Of a stretch of 7,157 nt of DNA, positions 6,556-7,157 are shown one piece after another (position 1 is the first letter of the stretch; each line of letters opens with the position of its first letter). The position numbers and the translations under genes were made by a program. The notes below the pieces were generated by a model, which searched no databases, had not been told where the DNA came from, and saw only the letters and a list, made by a program, of their open reading frames with translations. Source of the DNA: Anaerolineae bacterium. Lineage in GTDB: Bacteria; Chloroflexota; Anaerolineae; JADYZS01. The stretch spans positions 1-7,157 of the forward strand of contig JADYZS010000170.1 in NCBI GenBank assembly GCA_020853075.1, written 5' to 3'.

Positions 6556-6640
6556 TCAGCGGATGGGCGTCCCGTAGAGACATATATCCGTTAATCCGCT
6601 ACACCGAAGGCATCCGCTGAACCGCTACCCATCCGCTGAT
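6556..6640. repeat. Dispersed intergenic inverted repeat, copy B
   Basis: TCAGCGGAT (6556-6564) is inverted against two direct copies of ATCCGCTGA (6612-6620 and 6631-6639). The block at 6586-6623 matches 1541-1578 at 34 of 38 positions. The middle differs from copy A and carries CGTAGAGAC (6573-6581), a nine-base word also present in the terminator stem at 3288-3296. The element fills most of the 163-base gap between the ArsR gene and the oxidoreductase gene. The remaining 6641-6671 shows only more related words (AATCCGC, TTAATCC). Confidence 0.75.
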
Positions 6641-6671
6641 ATGGTGATAATCCGCAGTTATGAGTTAATCC

Positions 6672-7031
6672 CTATGCTGGGTGCGGCCCATCCAGAACTT
6701 CCGCGAGGGCAGCGTTCACTGCTAGGCTCTCGGCCAGCACCTGCCGCAGCAGGTCCAAAGCCGTGATGACGCGGCGGTCGGCCAGCGAATAGACGACGTT
6801 GGCGCCCTGCCGCTCGGCGTGGGCCAAGCGATGGTCGCGCAGGGTCTTCAGATGGCGAGATACGGAGGATTGCGGCAGATTCAAGAGCGCGGTCAATTCG
6901 CTGACGTTGTGGGGCTGGTCTGCCAGTTCGTAGAGAATGGCGATGCGGGTCGGGTCAGAGAGGGCGCTGCACACGCTGGCGTGCAGGTGCTGCAACTCCT
7001 GGGCCAGCCTCGCCCGTTCGTCGGCTTGCAT
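6672..7031 (-). CDS. ArsR/SmtB-family winged-helix transcriptional regulator
   Basis: ArsR-family proteins are small dimeric repressors that leave DNA when they bind a metal, a thiol oxidant or another ligand. The 119-residue product has the family plan: an N-terminal helix; CSALSDPTRIAILYEL (21-36); a helix-turn-helix with recognition helix around LPQSSVSRHLKTLRDHRL (52-69); a wing (AERQGANVVYSL, 72-83); and a C-terminal dimerisation helix. The start at 7031 is supported by AAGGAG seven bases upstream; a 17-residue extension to 7082 would run through the dyad at 7055-7093 and is rejected. It has only one cysteine (Cys21). The alpha-3 CxC arsenic site and the alpha-5 Asp/His metal site of SmtB are absent, so metal sensing of the classical kinds is unlikely. 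It stands upstream of, and in line with, the oxidoreductase gene (163-base gap) and may control itself, that gene, and possibly something beyond the right edge. Confidence 0.9.
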   Translation of the reverse strand: MQADERARLAQELQHLHASVCSALSDPTRIAILYELADQPHNVSELTALLNLPQSSVSRHLKTLRDHRLAHAERQGANVVYSLADRRVITALDLLRQVLAESLAVNAALAEVLDGPHPA

Positions 7032-7054
7032 GATCCGTCTCCTTGTGCGCTGGT

Positions 7055-7093
7055 GGATATGAGCATATCCGGTATTCCGCATATTCTCATATC
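7055..7093. promoter_or_regulatory. Candidate ArsR operator: large dyad built of two palindromes
   Basis: GATATGAG (7056-7063) and CTCATATC (7086-7093) are perfect inverse complements. The symmetry extends to 17-bp arms around a central TATT, with 15 of 17 positions matching. Each arm is itself palindromic: GGATATG-AG-CATATCC at 7055-7070 is a perfect 7-2-7 site, and ATAT-TCTC-ATAT in the right arm is the matching half. It lies 24-62 bases upstream of the regulator's ATG, where an autoregulatory operator would be. I could not settle on a -35/-10 pair, so the promoter itself is not called. Confidence 0.65.
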
Positions 7094-7126
7094 ATTGTGA
7101 ATAATACCACTAGTCCAGTGGCGTGA

Positions 7127-7144
7127 GTATGATTTGCGTCATAT
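7127..7144. promoter_or_regulatory. Possible additional operator half-site pair (ATATGA type)
   Basis: GTATGA and TCATAT are separated by six bases and match as an inverted repeat at five of six positions. The half-site ATATGA is the same word that opens both arms of the dyad at 7055-7093. A second site 34 bases away would fit cooperative binding or control of a divergent gene beyond the window. The evidence is only the shared word and symmetry. Confidence 0.3.
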
Positions 7145-7157
7145 TGCACGAGACTCG

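Noticed and set aside
6509..6583. 25-residue N-terminal extension of the oxidoreductase from an upstream ATG
   Set aside because: It would place coding sequence over repeat copy B and ignore a strong AAGGGGAG ribosome-binding site at the right distance from the ATG at 6508.
1491..6640. CRISPR array or integron-type array from the repeated ATCCGCTGA words
   Set aside because: There are only two distant copies of palindromic blocks, with no regular repeat-spacer periodicity and no cas or integrase gene nearby.
7032..7082. 17-residue N-terminal extension of the ArsR regulator
   Set aside because: It runs through the operator dyad; a strong AAGGAG precedes the internal ATG at 7031, and the extension MRNTGYAHIHQRTRRRI is not typical of the family.
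7129..7157. A divergent + strand gene starting at the ATG at 7129
   Set aside because: Only nine codons are visible, with a weak ribosome-binding site. The operator layout hints at a divergent gene, but the window ends before it can be supported.

Overview
The window looks like an ordinary stretch of chromosome from a GC-rich bacterium, with coding regions of roughly 60% GC. It holds a GH4 glycosidase fragment, a bactofilin, a DUF4446 protein, a PRPP synthase homologue, a very large FAD/Fe-S oxidoreductase and an ArsR-type regulator. This mix, plus dispersed intergenic palindromes built on ATCCGCTGA and GTAGAGACG words, reminds me of Chloroflexota (Anaerolineae-like) genomes. That assignment is an inference from gene content and style; there is no rRNA or other decisive marker.

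Layout: (1) At 2-946 on the + strand is the C-terminal two thirds of a GH4 glycosidase, cut by the window edge. It ends at a compact bidirectional terminator (971-1005) shared with the convergent minus-strand genes. (2) At 1015-3203, all on the minus strand and read right to left, are a PRPP synthase homologue (prs), a membrane-anchored DUF4446 protein and a small bactofilin with a GTG start. prs has a near-consensus promoter (3223-3251) whose position moves its start to 3203. (3) At 3269-3329 a long hairpin followed by six T's on the minus strand terminates the next gene and separates it from the prs promoter. (4) At 3362-6508 on the minus strand is a 1048-residue oxidoreductase: a GlcD-like FAD domain, two 4Fe-4S clusters, two cysteine-rich (CCG-type) domains and a Met/Pro-rich tail of about 115 residues. 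(5) At 6672-7031 on the minus strand is an ArsR-family repressor without the usual cysteine metal sites, preceded by a 38-40 bp dyad operator candidate (7055-7093).

Two copies of a nested inverted repeat (1491-1576 and 6556-6640) occupy the gaps upstream of bactofilin and of the oxidoreductase. They have the same orientation and lie at nearly the same distance from the start codon (42 and 48 bases).

The regulator and oxidoreductase lie head to tail and may form one regulated unit. The prs, DUF4446 and bactofilin genes look like a housekeeping and cell-envelope cluster. I see no CRISPR array, phage module, insertion sequence or defence system. The points most worth checking are the oxidoreductase tail, the altered active-site loops of the PRPP synthase, the paired repeats and the ArsR operator. 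No gene-free stretch exceeds 300 bases.
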